A stretch of DNA of 64,000 nucleotides, taken from assembly GCA_034509425.1 (NCBI GenBank), contig JAVTVJ010000068.1, forward strand, positions 1,302,001 through 1,366,000. Reading direction: 5' to 3'. This document shows, piece after piece, positions 50,565-62,700 of the stretch (its first letter is position 1; each line of letters opens with the position of its first letter). The position numbers and the translations under genes were made by a program. The stretch comes from Eopsaltria australis. Taxonomy: Eukaryota > Chordata > Aves > Passeriformes > Petroicidae. Under the pieces are notes generated by a model. The model was given only the letters and a program-made list of their open reading frames with translations. It made no database searches and was not told the origin of the DNA.

Positions 50565-50770
50565 TAGTTGAAATAATAGTTAGCACTTCTGTAGAAAGAT
50601 GTACCCAAGGATCTACAAGTAGTTATGTAACAAATTAATTAATTAAACTTCTCAACACCCCTGTGAAGCAAGCAAGCACATTTATCTGTTTTATGAGGAA
50701 GAAAACAGAGCCATGGAGAGGTGGAGTGACTTGCCCAAGGGTACCCAGCTAGAGTCTTTCAGAGTAATAA
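50565..50770 (+). mobile_element. Ancient MIR-like SINE
   Basis: Shows the MIR core and tail order: 'ATAGTTAGCACTTCTGTAG', 'CTTCTCAACACCCCTGTGA', then 'TTTTATGAGGAAGAAAACAGAGCC', 'ATGGAGAGGTGGAGTGACTT', 'GCCCAAGGGTACCCAGCTAG'. The last section is nearly the MIR consensus. MIRs predate the mammal-bird split but are rarely this legible in birds. Confidence 0.65.
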
Positions 50771-51434
50771 ACAGCATCTCAATTACTGACTCCCACTGCT
50801 GTCCTTCAGCTGAATTGTTCCTTTTTTGAAATACTGCAATGAGTTATAATAATAGTTGGCATGATAAACATAATGTGGCAATATTTAGGCTGAGATTTTC
50901 CTTGTCTTTGTTTAGACTGTATTAAAACTTTAGTGTTACTTAAATTGCAGTTGATCTTCTTAGTGTGACTGAAAAATCTCCAGGGTTGAGCAATATTTCT
51001 TGTATTTTATTCACAGTTGTGTCTACTTTTTATATTGCCATTGCTCATGGCTAAAAACCAAGCCACTCCAACTTGAAAACACAGGAGAATGTCACAGTTT
51101 TATACTGCTTCAAGAGGATGTGACAGAAGAACAGAGAGGGTGGTTACTTTCATTCATAACAAATTGAATTTTAAGAGTTGGCATGAGACACACCAAGTGA
51201 TGGTGCACTACTTTCATGCAATACTAGCTATAGGAATTGCAACTTGCTGCCTAGGGCTGAGAAGACTGAGGTTCCCGAATTGACAGCTCTGGTCCCAGGT
51301 CACTCAAAACTTTCCCAATTTAAAAACGAAAAATAAATAAAGAAAAAAGAAGTGGCAGGAAGTTGCATGGGGCAAGTCGCCCTGTTCCTGTCTCTCAGCG
51401 TGCCTAGGTGCAAGACAAGGATGCTATCGCTTAC

Positions 51435-51850
51435 CTTTCACACACGCATGTTTGGGAGGCTGAAGTCGGCAGCAGAAGGCTCGGAGGCTGCGGCGGTGCC
51501 GGTGCTGCGGAGGAGCAGAGCTGTTACCCACGGCGCCCACAGGTGAAGCTTCGCACAGAAAGCGCCACGTCCCCCGCACGCACCCACCGCCCTGGGACAC
51601 GCGGGGCCCGTCCTGCGGGTCCCGACAGCGGCTCCGCTCGCCGGGGCCAGCCGGAAAAAGCCCGTCCTGCCTGGGGCTGCTCCGCGCGGGACGTCCCGGC
51701 CCCTGCCCGCGCCGCTCCTGCTCCCCGTGCCCGGCCCCGCCGGTACTTGGAGCCGCTCCCGCCGCTCCCCCGGGCCCGGGGACCGAGTGCCGGGGGCAGC
51801 GCTGGGACCGACCGGCGCTTCCAAAGCCGGCGGCGCCCCCGCCCCGCCCG
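51435..51850 (-). other. DSE: Probable DSE non-coding first exon
   Basis: Inside the CpG island the minus strand has a strong splice donor, GTGAAAG followed by GTAAGC (donor at 51434-51433). It could splice to the acceptor at 39569. The 5' boundary is a guess based on GC boxes (GGGCGGGG on the minus strand at 51849-51842). The island's long open frames on both strands are compositional. Confidence 0.4.
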
Positions 51851-52330
51851 CTGCGCGCCCGCCCCGCCGGCCCGGGAGCCGCGCTGGAGCGCAGGGGCGC
51901 GCTGGAGGCGCGGGAGCGCTGCCCGCTCCGCACGGGCACTCACCGCCCGCGGCCCCTGCCCGGCGCCGGCCGCTTCTCGCCTGCCACAAAGTTTCTCCTC
52001 CGCAGCCCCGGGGGACGGAGCGGAGAGGGAGCTGAAGGGTGCGTTTTTCAACGCAGGAAGAAAGTGACTCCCCCCTCCCGCTCCACCTCCCGCTTCCCCG
52101 CCCTCCTTCCGTACCTCTCCCCATCCTCCTCCTCCTCCTCCTCCCCCCGCGGCTCCGCCGGCCCCTCACGCCATGGCGGCACTGCGATGGAGCCCGCCCC
52201 GAGCTCCCCAGCTCCGGCCCGGGCGCTCCTCTCGCTCCGTGCGTGCCCTCGTGTTTGTTTATCCCTGGCGCGCACACGGCTTTTCCTCCCCCGCCCGTTC
52301 TTCCCCGGCTCGAACTTCACGGAAATGCCC
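51450..52330. promoter_or_regulatory. DSE: CpG island, probable DSE promoter
   Basis: About 0.9 kb of very GC-rich, CpG-dense sequence in an otherwise AT-rich region. It has GC boxes (CCCCGCCC at 51842-51849 and again near 51860) and a YY1-like CCATGGCGGC near 52171. It is the only strong CpG island in the window and lies 12 kb upstream of the DSE start codon. Polypyrimidine text (about 52070-52160) follows on its right side. Divergent transcription cannot be excluded. Confidence 0.75.
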
Positions 52331-53899
52331 TAATTCTCCCTTTTAGCGGGAGGACTCGTTTCTCCGCAGGGAATGTTTTGGTTCCAGCATCGGAGTGTTG
52401 GCACAGGGTTCCCTGGAGCTGGAGAGAACGGCAGCGGTACCGCGGACCGGGCAGGGTGGCTGTAGAGGTGACAGCATCCCGGGTGTTCCATTCATATTCA
52501 TTGTCCATCCCTAGTGCTGTCACCATACTGCATGACAGAAGTAGGACCTCCCACCCAAAAGTCCCCTCAAGCCAGCAAAGAAACAAAAAGCCGATTTGCC
52601 AATCTGCTCTTTTAAGTATGTTGTGGCTACTTACATAAACGTTTCCCATGTAAAAGAAGAAAAAAAATAAAAATGAAACACCGGGACTGTTCAAGTCAGC
52701 CATCCCGACATTTTTCGCAGCCACACAATCAAAGATACTTCAGAAAGTAATAAAAAAGAGGTTAAAATAAATGATCCTTAGGAACATTCTTTTTTCTTTC
52801 TCAGTCACTATAGCCAAGACAAAGTTCGAAGTGAAGAATTCTGGATGTTAGGTTTTGAAAGCTGAGCATGTTTTATTGACTGTGTAATGAAAATAAAAAT
52901 ATCTACATGTGATAGATCAGGATGGTCTCCAACTACCTGAAGTTTACATCTTGCAAACCATATTCCTCCTTTTAATGTTTTTACCAATGTTACTGAATCA
53001 GCAGGCTCATAAGTGCTCAGCTCTCTCTTCTAAAATGCAAAATCTCTATTTTTTGAGCATAGTTTTAAAGAGATTTGTTGTGATTTGAAGTGTGATTTCC
53101 TGCTGTTCTATCAGGACTAATGAACTTGTGAAAGCTAGACAAAACTGGAAACTATAAATTTCCGTTCACCCTTCCATTCCTGTTGTGTTTCTTAGCAATA
53201 TCTATCGACAATCTCAGCCCTAAAGAGTAGGGATCCACACATTGTTGCTGCAAACTCCAAGAGCAATGCCAGAACCTGGAATGAAGCTTTGCTTTTTTAC
53301 CAGTAATGACATGCCTAAAAGCATGAAGTGCTTCAGTTTCAGTCATGCAAACACTAGATTAATCATTAGAAGATATCTTTCTGAACACCTATTTGAATGG
53401 TATTAGGCTGTACTGAATTGATAGCAGAGTTGTAAAATACTGGTGTTGTGGTACAAATGAACATGTGGAGAGCTGCAGACCTCACAGTCAGACCAGATGT
53501 GGCAAATAGGCCGATTCTACTGGAATTTCTAAAATTACCAGGGTGCCTAAAGTGATCAGGAGGAAGGTATTTAAGTAGTTGTCACATGTCTGCATCATTA
53601 GATATGTAAATATATTAAGTACCTGACTCTAAGTTAAATGGAATTAGCGATTACAATTCTGAAAAGCATAATGTCTGAATGACTTTTAAAATCCTGCCCT
53701 TGGTGCATGGATCTCTCTGTATTGTAGAAAACCTGCCCTGTGCTGCCCTGTCATGAGGAATACCCAGGCAAAGCACACCACGGCCCCCTTATAGCACGGG
53801 CCCTTGGCTTCCTGCCTCATAAGGGATGGGATTGGATGTGCTGCTTGGATCTTGCTCTGGTGCGCAGTCAGAATGTGGTGGAGAGACACAAATCCTCTC

Positions 53900-54005
53900 T
53901 GCCTCATGTCCTCTTGTGTAAAATGGGGCTCATTTTACTTCCCAGTAACTCAGAGTGCTTGTCAGGATAAATAGACACATTAAAATTTATAGGATGGTTC
54001 AGCGA
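53900..54005 (+). mobile_element. MIR-like SINE fragment (second)
   Basis: 'CTCTGCCTCATGTCCTCTTG', 'TGTAAAATGGGGCTCATTTT', 'CTTGTCAGGATAAATAGACA' follow the order of the MIR stretch 'CCTCATCTGTAAAATGGGGATAATA...GTTGTGAGGATTAAATGAGA'. It is diverged but in the correct order. Orientation is given relative to that text. Confidence 0.45.
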
Positions 54006-54074
54006 TATCTAAGAGAGGCAAGATCTGTCCACACTAAATTAATTTCAGTTTGAAGTGAAAATGGTCCCAGCTAT

Positions 54075-54435
54075 AGCAAGCATCATGTATAGTGAAAGAC
54101 TGAAAAAATTAGCCTCAGGAATAGAAGCTGGAGGAAGATTGCCTTCAGCTGTGTAAAAGCTGCTAAAAAGAAGATAATAATCTCTTATCCTCATCCTCTG
54201 AAAACAGCATGTAAATTTCAGTAAAAGAAATTTAGGCTAGCTAGGATAAAAAAAAAGTACTTGCAAGAGTAAATAAAGGAGGAGTGAACAGCACCTCTCT
54301 CCCTGGAGGCTTTTTAAGTGCAAGTTGGACATATATTTGACAAGAATGGTTCAGGTCTAGAAAGTCTGATGAATATTGCCTCAGAGGAAGGGGTGGACCA
54401 GATGACCTGTCAAGGTTCTGTTTTGTATGATTATA
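54075..54435 (+). mobile_element. Ancient CR1-type LINE fragment
   Basis: Old, diverged CR1 3' region: 'AGTGAAAGACTGAAAAAATTAGCCT', 'CATCCTCTGAAAACAG', 'GAAATTTAGGCTAG', 'CTCCCTGGAGGCTTTTTAAG', 'AAGTTGGACATATATTTGAC', 'GGACCAGATGACCTGTCAAGG'. More diverged than the other copies, so probably an older subfamily. Confidence 0.75.
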
Positions 54436-55939
54436 TTCAAAACGCTACTTGCACAGGCAAGATTACGGATTGTCTTTGATCTCCTTCTGCCCTTCACTTC
54501 TTTAGCCATGGGTATAACTCCTCTTGCTGAGGTTGAGTTTCTCTCAGTGGTTTGCTAGCCTTGCTGCATGCCGGTGAATTTGGTGCTGACAGCAAGAAGA
54601 AAACAATTAAACAATGAAACAATGTCAATTTGTAGCAGCAACTTTGGGTGGGATCCATCTAACCTCTGAACGTGTCATGCACTTTTGTTCTATACTTGAC
54701 TGGTAAGTACCTCTGATCTAGTCATGTTTGACTCTGTTTATAACACTGCAGAGAAAAATAAATTCTTTTACAGCAGAATTCATCTGACCTGTTTTAGACG
54801 TCTTCATTAGGATGTGATGAATCATGTCCCCAGGCTATCTATTCTTGCCACCAATCATAAAGTTGGTTTAAATGACTGACTCAGTAACATACCATCATAT
54901 ATTTTCCATTCCCCTCATGCTTCTATCCCTGAAATCTCACTCCCTCCTTCTTTTCAAGTATCAAACCCCTAGTCTATTTGTTCCTGTTTTTTCATTATTT
55001 TTAAATTTAATTTAATTTTATTGGAAAAGTCCCACTGAGGTTAATAGTTTTTGTAGCTGTCATTTCCTTAAATTGCATCATGTGACACTGAAACATACAG
55101 CAACTTGACCTTTTGGGTGGCATTGCTCCAGAATGGATTTAGGAAAGGAACTAAATTTACCTATTGGAGCTAAGACCATTGACTTGGCCAGTTGTGCAGA
55201 GTATGTTTCATGGAAATTGTTTGAAAATTGTTCAGGTCAGACACTGTTCCACTCCTACGTCACATGCTCATTATTTTTCCTTGGTCTTTATGGCAAGCCA
55301 CATTACATGCGAAGTCTGGTGTCTGTGGGCCTGATCCAAACATATGTGGGAATTGCTGCTCTTTTCCAACAATGGCAAGTTTTTAGGTCATGCTTATAGA
55401 CATCCCTGTACACCTAAGTGAAGTGCATGTCTGAAAAATGTCTGGCATCAGAGACACTGTGAGCAGCCACCTCTTGGTAGCACCTGTCCTTTCTTCTCTG
55501 AGAAGGAAAAGCTTCCAAGAAAGCCCGGTAGTTTTCTGGTTTGCAGGGAAGGGAAACACACTTTATATTCCTGCTGCATTGGCAAGCTGGATCACGAGGA
55601 TGTGAAGGGGGAACAAACCTGGTTGCCTGGGTAGGACAGGGAGAAAGGAAGGTGGCAGGGCCATGTGGAGCGAGTGATGTAGGGCTCATTCCGGGGGCAG
55701 ACACCAAGCGTCTGCTGATGCTTCATACATTTAAAAGCCTTTGGTTCTCACTTTTTGGAGTTTGGATATTTGGAACTTGTTTCTCTTTCTTCCTGACTGA
55801 AGATGTTAGCCTAAAGAGGGAAGCTGGATATCATTCTGCCTGTTCTACATATGCAGCCCTGGCCATCCTTTTCTTTTTTCCTGCCCAGCCTGTGCAACAG
55901 CATTTTTTTCTACTTTGAATTTTCTTCTGTGTGCTTGGG

Positions 55940-56020
55940 ACTTTTTTTTCTTTTTTTTGTCTTTGTTGGCTTGTTTGATTGATTTTGTTTGTTTTGGTTT
56001 GGATTTTTTTATTCTTTTAA
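55940..56020. repeat. T/G low-complexity stretch
   Basis: T-rich tract with interspersed G (TTTTTTGTCTTTGTTGGCTTG-like units, GTTTGTTTTGGTTTGG). No gene. Confidence 0.7.
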
Positions 56021-56680
56021 GTACCCACCTCTCACTAAAGACCCAAATGTTCCCTATGTGATCTGTTTGGTCTTTAATTTCCATGTAAGAAACATTTCTC
56101 CATTTGTCATTAAGTGACAAAACTCTTCAAATGAAAAGAGAGAGAAACAAAAAATTCTCCAGATTCTTTCACTAATTCTTCAAAACAATTGATTTGGTTA
56201 TGACCATAACCCTTGTGTTTACTTTGCCTTTTGTGTCCAGCTGTGATGATTTCTGATCTTAGTGCTGTGAGCTGAAACGTGTAGGACAAGAGTACCAGGC
56301 CAGTCTCTTCTTGTAGCTGAACTGCAAAACTGCAAATCTGGATACTTCTATAATGCTCACCCTGCCCTCCTTGATCTGAGATGCTCTGCCCAGCTCTTCT
56401 CCTTGGACTTTATTAGTGCCACATGAAGGCAGCTTTAATTTTCCAATCTTATCCCAGTTCCAGACACATATGGAAGAATGTTGGCTATCTCCTGTTTTCC
56501 AACCAGGGTGTGGGACAGACAGTGTCCTAACTTGGTTGTTCCTGCTACATCCTTCAAGTTTATGAGGCTGCTGCATGATTCATTCCATTTACTACTTGGA
56601 CATTTGGGGTTCTGGCTCACTGCAGGCAGTGGACAGAAATAGTCACAGCTCCAAAACTAGGATGAAAAGAAGTTGCCTGC

Positions 56681-56725
56681 AATCAGCCCTAAGAATCAGA
56701 AAAAGTCTGATTCTTAGGGCTGATT
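56681..56725. repeat. Perfect 20-bp inverted repeat with 5-base spacer
   Basis: Left arm 56681-56700 is followed by AAAAG (56701-56705) and right arm 56706-56725, its exact reverse complement (core AGCCCTAAGAATCAG / CTGATTCTTAGGGCT). Pairing stops sharply at both outer ends. No other such structure was noticed in the window. Confidence 0.95.
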
Positions 56726-59700
56726 TCCATCAAATTTTGGAAATTTGGAAATCTTCTCTAAGGTCATTAGGATACCTGTCTGGTTGGGGCACATTCAGTA
56801 TGGCACAAAGCAATTTCTCTCACAGGAAAATCCTTTGTGTGCTTCGACATCTACAGACTGGAAATGCTTGTCTCTTTCCCACAGATGCAGCCTTTTACTC
56901 TTCTACTTCGTGGTAGCCACAGTAGGGTAGCTGGAAGGGGAAAACACTAGATGTTTCCTAAACAGCTCTTCTTTGTATGTAAATGGGACATTTTTCTCTG
57001 CTTTACATTTCCTTTCTTTCCCTCTTTCTTGCTCTCACCATGTGTTCAGCCTGGTTTAGCCTGAGGCCATCAGACAGAAAGTCAGATGAAAAAAAATTCC
57101 TGCAGATTTCTGAAGGAATGGGAAGCTGCAGCATCAGTAATCAGAAATAAAATTGGTGAATGGAGACAGATTCATAGTCCTGAGATGTGTTGGGAAGACA
57201 GTAACCATAAAGCAGGTACATAGGCGCTTAAATGGGAAATGCCAAGAAATACCTTGATCCAATGAAAAATTATCTCTGTCATCTGTTCTGTGCCTTTTAA
57301 CAGCAGAATCCATGTTACTGCTTTTACATTGCTGTACACATCAACAGGGTTTAGGTTTATCTTCTTCTAGCAGCTGTCCATCTGCCCGACTGGACTGCTT
57401 GTTCTTTAGCACATATCCCTTCTTTTCTGTGCTGATGATCAAAACAGGTTGCAGAGGGGCAACTCTCCAGCAGGTTGTGGCTTTTTATTTATTTGAATTG
57501 GTTGTTACTTTATGTTTTCAAATGTGTGACCTTTCTCAATGTGTATGATGAGTATCAACTTTTTTCCTTCCAAACTTCTTCAATGTTATAAGCCAAGCAT
57601 CATCCCCTGGGAGCACAAACTGTTAATGCTCATACCAAGAGGAACCTTCCAAAGCCTGACTTCATCAGTGCTTTCTTAGAGCTGACTGCCACAGCCTCCC
57701 TCTCTGCATGCCAGATATGTCACAATAATGTTTTCCACTTGTAGAATGCTCTTTTCAGTGAAAGGCATTTTTAAGGCTAGAATCCACCTATTTTATGGAG
57801 TCACTTGGTATGTGGAAAGCCAAGCAGACAACTAAACAACTGCTGGAATTCAAGAAAATTTTTACCAGTTGCTTACTTATCCCCACCCCAGTTCTAGAGT
57901 TTCATAGTCCCATGTCTCTCTCCTCTTCCTTACAGTAGACATGTACATGAAAAAGGTTTGTCTCAGAGACTGTATTTGAACTTGTTGCTGATTCTCCTTT
58001 CTCTTTGTAGTCTTCTCCCTCTGATTTACTGCGTTCTATTTACTGCAGCCAAGACTCAAGGGTGAGATATTAGATCAAAGACAAAGAAAGGCATTAAAAA
58101 TTAATTTCCACTTAAATAAAATACTTACCTATGCACCACTAGAGTGTACTGTAGTGATCAAATCTTCGCACTTGGTTCTAAAGCAACAGTGCTCAACAAT
58201 TGGTGTCTCTTGTTGCAGTCATACAAACTCCCTAAGGCAGCTCTACCACTGCTGTCAGTTTTAGGGTCTTCATGAGATTGCGGCACTAATCTGCATCAAT
58301 AATTGGTTATTGTGTGCATTATTCTGGGGCTTTTGGGACACTGCTGCTCAGTATTTCAGGGACTCCTGTACCCACCTTGTGATGGGTCACTCATAGACAC
58401 AATCTGTATTTGCTGAGTTCCTGTCACTGGGCTCAGCACAGCAGGGTTTTTTAAATGTGCACACAAATATGTATACATGCATGCAAATGCTTTTACAGTT
58501 ACATTTAAGAATATCTATCTAACAATGATCATATTAATGGTTATTAAGTCTATTTCCTTGAATTTATGTAATCTTCTTCAGGTTACTTTTTTTCCCCCTC
58601 ATTTTGTGTATGGATTAATATCAGTAATGTACCAGGTATCTCCCAGTCCTGCACAATAACAGGGGAAAGATTAGAGGAAAGAGGAAAATCCCACACAATA
58701 GATGCATTTTGGTAATTATTATTTTCTGAGATATATGTGAAGTCCTTTCCCTGATATCCTCTAGCCATCTATTGCCCCGTTTAACTATTATTGTCCGCTC
58801 ACCCTGACCCTCAGCCTTTTTGTCCTTGACCTTCATCTACACTCCATTTTCTATCATCTGTCTACTACTGATCTAGAGATTTCCCTGCTTACTGCCTAAG
58901 AGTGCTTAGTTTATTTAATTGACCTAAAACTCCACACTTCCTATGAAACGCAGATAATTCCCTCATTCCTTTAGTCTCTGGGTTCCTATGTCATGGCATC
59001 CTCCCCTCTAATTGCTGACTGTTCATGTGTATACATTTTCTGGGCAGCTTTGAGGGAGAAAACAGGGATAGAAGTTCACTGCTGCTATCTCCAACATTGC
59101 TGCAGTTGCTTCAACAGCAGCCCTTCAGTAGCTATTTTTGAGGCCTCTGTCAGAATAAGACAGAGAATTTTTTTATATCTTAATTTCATAACATATTGTT
59201 TCTTTTCTCAAAATTTACAGCAGCATCTTCTTTCTCTGGACTAATACAATTTGCAAGCTGCTTAGCACCCGTAGTGCACATTTAGTTTCTCATTGTGGGC
59301 TGAGGTTACAGGGAATGATATAGAAAGAAAACTGAAACTCTCAGGTATTATTTTGAGATAAGGCAAGAAAAGAATTGCTATATTCACCTGTACTTTTATT
59401 CCTCAGAGATGGTGGAGGCTTTAGAAATTAATCTTTTAATGTAAATTTATTAGGCACATGAAGTCCTAATTTTTAGAATTCCTTTAAGTGCTGTGACAGA
59501 ACAAGGTCTCCTGAAAGTTAATGGACTTATTTCCTAAAATACATCCTGAAAATACCACTCTCATAAATTTTGAACAAGAACACCTATATTTTTTCCTCCT
59601 GTATACAGTGTAAGATAATTTATTATTTTCTTCACTCTTAAAAGGAATGTAAGTTCCCAGCCTTGTAAGGGGGAATCAAATGAGTGTTTAAGTGTTTTTA

Positions 59701-62700
59701 CTCAACATTTAGTAGCCAGTGGAAAGCAGAAATACCTTTTCTGGCTGGAGAATCTGCTCCAGCCAGGCTGTTGGAGCTGCTGTGCAGACTGCTGCTCCAT
59801 TTGTGCTGCTGCCATTTTGTGTCTTGCAACCTCTAATTTGCAGAAGAGGCTGGAAGCCATCACATCATTTTGAAGTGGCTGCAATGGTTTCTCACCCCCG
59901 TGCAAGCACTTAGAAGCTGTTGTGGCCATGTGTGAGAGAGCCACGTGTGTGCTGCGGCAGCGGGAGTGGGAGGCAGGAGGGATTTTTAGCACAGTTCTGA
60001 TTAAATCAGTTTAGCTGCAGTGCAGCAGAAGTTCAATGCGCTGCTTCAGATGTTTGCCCTTCTGTGAACTGTGACATCTGGCCAGCTGTAAAACCGCTGT
60101 GGTCTTGCCATGGCTGCCAGAGAACGGCCATGGGTACCCACTTCATACTGGGAGGATTTGCCTTACACCTTTGTCCCATATTCAGGAAAATGATCGGTCA
60201 TGCTGGCCACAGCACTAGTCCTGTAGACAGGAATCCCCAGTTTGCCCTGTAAAGATGCTAGCAAGCTTTTAGGGCTGGAAATCTCTGAGTCTGTTTAACT
60301 TCCTGGATTCCATCTTATTTTGGCCCTAATCCAGGCTCCATTTTCCAGTTAACATTTCTATTTATAATGCTTACCGAAAAACAGGATTTGTTTCTTGCAC
60401 CAAAAATATTCAGAAGAAAACCTCTTTTAAATATTTTTTTCTTTCCTGTGACTCACCAAGGGGGTTTGATGTTCCACTTAGAATTGCAGAAAACAAAATT
60501 ACAGGCAACTGGATTTATAATGGGATTTAGCCTTTCCCCTGGGGTTCTGGATCAGCTATGTGCTTGCTGTAAGGGCTGGTTTGTGGCCAATTGTTAACAA
60601 TAGATGTCTGTGGCTACACCATTTTAGCCATTATACCATTACAGCAGGCACTCTCTGTAGAGGTAAGGTTCTTGCAGCTTCACCATGTGCTTTCCCTCCT
60701 AAATCTGATGCCGTGAGTCAGCTGAAATGCTATTTGCCTCCAGGTATGTGTACAGAAAGAGGCATATATTGTTTTAAAATCCAGTCTCTTAAACGTACTG
60801 TAAAACTTGTCTTGCTCCTTCCATGATGCTGAGGAGCAGCAGGCTGCCCCATGCCATGCACCCTTCCCAAATAAGTCAGAAGCAGCATCTTCCTGTCAGA
60901 TGCCTGTGGTGAAGCATGTGAGACTTTTATCTTCCACAGAGGTGAATTTATAAAACCTGACTTTCTGAGAAACTGCTGTAAAATATCAAGTTTGTGTACA
61001 AATATGTGTTTTACACTTACTGTGGTTTTGTTCCCTGTGGTGGCAAAAAGGAAGCTCAGATGTCGCCCTCCTGCTGGTGGCGCCTCTGCTAAGCAACATA
61101 TTCTTATGCTCTGCTGTTGTTTACTTTGGTATGATTTAATGCATTCTTGGCCTCAGATTTGGGAATGCTGGGTCCCAGTGTCTGTCATCAAATTTTCCTG
61201 GGAATTCCCTTAAGAATTGTTACTGCACTACCACAGTCCTGGGACTCAGGTGAGTTGGAGAGCCCCATCAGCCTGGGGAAGGAGCAGTCTCTGAAAATTC
61301 TGTGTCCAGCAGTGCCCCATGTTTGCCACAGATAGTCTGCCTGTGTTTGTTTATTTAATTTCTCACGGGGGGTGAAGAAGCCTTCAGTTCCCAGGAAGAC
61401 GCCCTGTTCAGGAAACACACACTGAGCTCTGCTGTGCATCAAAGATTCCCTATCATTATTAAAGGTATTAATTTATTAAAGCTTTTTGTTGTTTTATATG
61501 TCTTATGCTGAGCAGGTCAGGTTTTGTTTTGTGTGAGGTTGTAGCAAAACTGCTCCTGGCACTGCTTTGAGAGCTTATCTCTGATTCCTCGTTTTGCTGC
61601 TCAGCTATAAAGTAAATTCAGAGAACATCTTTTTTTCAGAAATAAATTCTCTTTATTTTGAAATCCAGACAAATATGCTTTATACCAAAACAGACACCAA
61701 AGGAGACTTGGTATTCATCTCTGGTTTTAAGCAAAACTGTGGCTTTCAGGGCTGTCTAACCAGACACAGTGATTTTAATGAAACTTCACAACTTTATGTC
61801 TCCCTGCTGATGCTCAAGATAGTTCAAGGCACTTCAGCAATCTTACTGTCAATGGCCTCTCACAAGAGAATCCAAGAAATTTCAGAGGTTTCCAGGAGTT
61901 TAAAAAAAAAAAGGAGACAGAAATAAGGAAAAAGCTATGATGGTGTCTTTACAGTGTCATATTAAATATGGCCAGCTCTCTACCAATTTTCTGCTGTGCG
62001 CATTTTTTCTCCCTGGTTCTTCACGCCATTTCCAACAGCTCTTCTCTTGACACAGCACCAACTGCATCCTCATTCCTCCATTGCCAATCTTTACTTTGTA
62101 ATAAGACCTGTATAATTTTCAGAGATTCTTGAATAGAAGGGTCTTTAAGTAACTCTACTTTTTGGGCAACCAGTTATTTTTCCCAAGTTTTCCTGCAGCC
62201 ACAGACTATGGTGGCACATGGAGTCATGCTTACAGCAGCTTTCTGTTATCCTCTTCTTTCTCTGCTGCTGTGAGGTCCTTCTGGTTGCAAGTGCAAATGG
62301 CTGGTGACAGCCTTTGTCAAGGATGGGCATGTGTATTTCTTCTGCAGAGCTTTGTGTTCAGGCTGCCTTAGAATCTGCCACCTTTCCACTTACAAAAAGT
62401 ACTGCTTCTCCACTGAGCCACCAGGACCCAAGGACTTAGAATATTTTCTGGCTGATTTTTCATAACAATTCAATTAGTTTTCTTTAAAAAATCAAGAAAA
62501 AAAATCCCCAACCTAAAAAAATCCGTTCCAAATTCATAACAATGGAAATGTGATGGTTTGCACCATAAATTAGTTAGAAATTATTTGCAGAAGATTACTT
62601 GCTTCAGGTTAAAATTTCAAAGATGCTCTAATCAGGAATCTGATATTTTAATCTGTGTATCTCTCTCCTTAATACATATCATAGCACTGTCATGAGCCAG

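Larger units (their letters stand above)
39569..51434 (-). other. DSE: Putative long 5' intron of DSE
   Basis: About 11.9 kb between the acceptor at 39569 and the donor at 51434. It holds a solo LTR (46894-47443), a MIR-like SINE (about 50565-50770) and a second CTCF-like motif (44675-44688). No coding exon is supported. A 5' intron of this size fits DSE genes, which have non-coding first exons far upstream. Confidence 0.5.

Noticed and set aside
51408..52277. Long overlapping open frames (219, 279, 175 and 171 codons) on both strands of the CpG island
   Set aside because: They occur in all frames of very GC-rich DNA where stops are rare, are rich in A, G, P, R and S, and show no domain or splice support.
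55020..55350. 'AGTCCCACTGAGGTTAATAG' and 'GGGCCTGATCCAAA' resembling parts of an old amniote MITE
   Set aside because: The two pieces are 300 bases apart and do not form the expected inverted termini, so a repeat call would be speculative.
59740..60130. GC-richer block considered as an alternative DSE first exon or promoter
   Set aside because: Low CpG density and no convincing paired donor; nothing beyond mild composition change.
61060..61090. CTCF-like text (CCACCAGCAGGAGGGCG on the minus strand)
   Set aside because: Two or three core mismatches under any alignment, so not called as a site.
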